Assembly: GCA_004144935.1 (NCBI GenBank)
Contig: SDZP01000184.1
Coordinates: forward strand, 1 to 6,976
Length of the DNA stretch: 6,976 nucleotides
From: Caulobacteraceae bacterium
GTDB taxonomy: Bacteria; Pseudomonadota; Alphaproteobacteria; Caulobacterales; Caulobacteraceae
Direction: 5' to 3'
Position 1 is the first letter of the stretch, and every line of letters begins with the position of its first letter. Both the position numbers and the translations under genes were made by a program. Positions 6,105 through 6,976 of this stretch are shown here, in pieces. The notes under the pieces were generated by a model that saw only the letters and a list, made by a program, of their open reading frames with translations, was not told where the DNA came from and did no database searches.

Positions 6105-6748
6105 ATGACGCCGGCCCTGCGAAACGCCCTGGAAGAGTCTACGCCGAATTACGCTCACCAACGCCGGCGCGGATCGACGGCTGTCCTTGTTGCATCGACC
6201 GCAAGACGGTCGGCGCGCTGCATGTCCGGGCCCTGCGGGAACTGACGGATGAGGATCTCGGAGCCTATGCGGCGTCGGTCTTTCTGACCGTCGGGGATTT
6301 GGCCGACTTCCGTTATTTCCTGCCGCGCATTCTGGAACTGGCGATCACCATGCCGTCCTTTTCCATCGGCCTGGAAGTGGTGCTGGGAAAACTGGCCCTG
6401 GCTGACTGGAAATCCTGGAGCCGGCGGGAGCAGGAAGCAATCGGGCGGGTGATCGACATCTGGTTCGACGATGTCGCCGTCAGCTGCGCCAAGGATTGGG
6501 ACGGTTTTGACGGGACGGTGGACGACCTGCTCTGCGCCATCGGCCGGACCGGCCTTGACCCGATCGTCTACATCGAGCGCCTGCTGCCCGAGGATCGCAG
6601 CTTTGCGCTCAATGTCCTTTGGGAAGAGAACCGCAACAGTCTCCGGCAGCGCGGCCGGATGACGAACGCGTTCTGGGGGGACGATGCAGTCCACGCGGCC
6701 GTTGTCGCCCGCCTGATGGCGGACGACATCCAGGCCATCGTCGCCTAA
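6105..6748 (+). pseudogene. CPCC-motif protein of unknown function, apparently frameshifted near 6137
   Basis: The start ATG at 6105 has a GAGTGGGG ribosome site directly upstream and reads MTPALRNALEE, a good amphipathic helix, but then leaves the frame. The rest (from GTC at 6137: VYAELRSPTPARIDGCPCC) is in another frame and runs cleanly to TAA 6746-6748. Adding one G after 6137 (GAGTCTAC to GAGGTCTAC) restores a 214-residue protein with GCPCC at 26-30 and TVGDLADFRYFLPRILEL at 62-79, a pattern I recall from uncharacterised bacterial proteins. The cysteines might bind metal. A GTG at 6098 gives an unbroken frame, but with an unconvincing N-terminus (GHDAGPAKRPG) and no ribosome site. The break may be a sequencing or assembly error or a real mutation. 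The gene lies 14 bases after the UdgX-fusion stop, so it is probably in the same operon. Function unknown. Confidence 0.7.
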
Positions 6749-6976
6749 AGCTTCACCGGCTCCATCTTCGGCGTCAGCAGGTGAACCACGCCCAGCGCCA
6801 GCAGGTAGGCGCTCGCGGCGACGACGAATATCGGCGTGTAGCTGCCGATCCTGTCCAGCACCCAGCCGGCGTACTTGGCCATGGCCATGCCGCCGATGGC
6901 CCCGATCATGCCGCCGATGCCGACCACCGAGCCCACCGCCGAGCGCGGGAAGACGTCCGAGGGCAGGGTGTAGAGG
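6745..6976 (-). CDS. MFS transporter C-terminus, probably ACS (hexuronate-type) family; 5' end off the window
   Basis: The last 76 residues of a major facilitator superfamily permease. The stretch LYTLPSDVFPRSAVGSVVGIG is typical of the anion:cation symporter branch, which includes hexuronate (ExuT), glucarate and related organic-anion carriers. Two inner-membrane helices are visible, about residues 13-33 (glycine-rich, GIGGMIGAIGGM) and 46-67 (TPIFVVAASAYLLALGVVHLL), separated by a loop with DRIGSY. They should be the last two of twelve. The protein ends KMEPVKL with TAG at 6745-6747. It converges on the CPCC gene, whose TAA is at 6746-6748, so the two stop codons overlap. The frame is open to the window edge. 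Substrate cannot be fixed from this fragment. Confidence 0.85.
   Translation of the reverse strand, partial: LYTLPSDVFPRSAVGSVVGIGGMIGAIGGMAMAKYAGWVLDRIGSYTPIFVVAASAYLLALGVVHLLTPKMEPVKL

Overview
The window holds DNA from two different kinds of proteobacteria joined inside one open reading frame. Bases 1 to about 1690 look like a Pseudomonas of the P. fluorescens type. They carry, on the minus strand, the flagellar pair flhF (3' part only) and fleN (3' end cut by the window edge), in the order known from pseudomonads. Bases from about 1700 to the end have much higher GC, strongly GC-biased third codon positions and gene content typical of Caulobacteraceae (Caulobacter or Phenylobacterium type). 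The join is in frame, so a secreted-looking alphaproteobacterial N-terminus reads straight into the FlhF GTPase domain. A chimeric assembly is the most economical explanation, and no mobile-element sequence was seen at the join.

Layout: fleN (1-807, minus, partial); a 118-base leader with inverted repeats; the chimeric flhF ORF (926-2182, minus); 124 bases with no clear feature; a 48-residue ORF (2307-2453, minus); a transglutaminase-like cysteine protease gene (2470-3327, minus); a 103-base divergent intergenic region with a perfect alphaproteobacterial LexA box (3402-3416); a radical SAM gene with a C-terminal helix-hairpin-helix (3431-4651, plus); a DUF4130-UdgX fusion gene (4648-6090, plus); an unknown CPCC-motif gene that seems frameshifted near 6137 (6105-6748, plus); and the C-terminus of an MFS transporter (6745-6976, minus, partial), convergent with the CPCC gene and sharing overlapping stop codons with it.

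The most interesting part is the plus-strand cluster at 3431-6748. The radical SAM and UdgX-fusion genes overlap by 4 bases and must be translated together. The CPCC gene follows after 14 bases. The LexA-type operator lies immediately upstream, which suggests an SOS-controlled DNA-repair operon. UdgX proteins bind uracil in DNA covalently. The substrate of the linked radical SAM enzyme and the role of the DUF4130 domain are, to my knowledge, not established. No RNA genes, CRISPR arrays, insertion sequences or convincing rho-independent terminators were seen.
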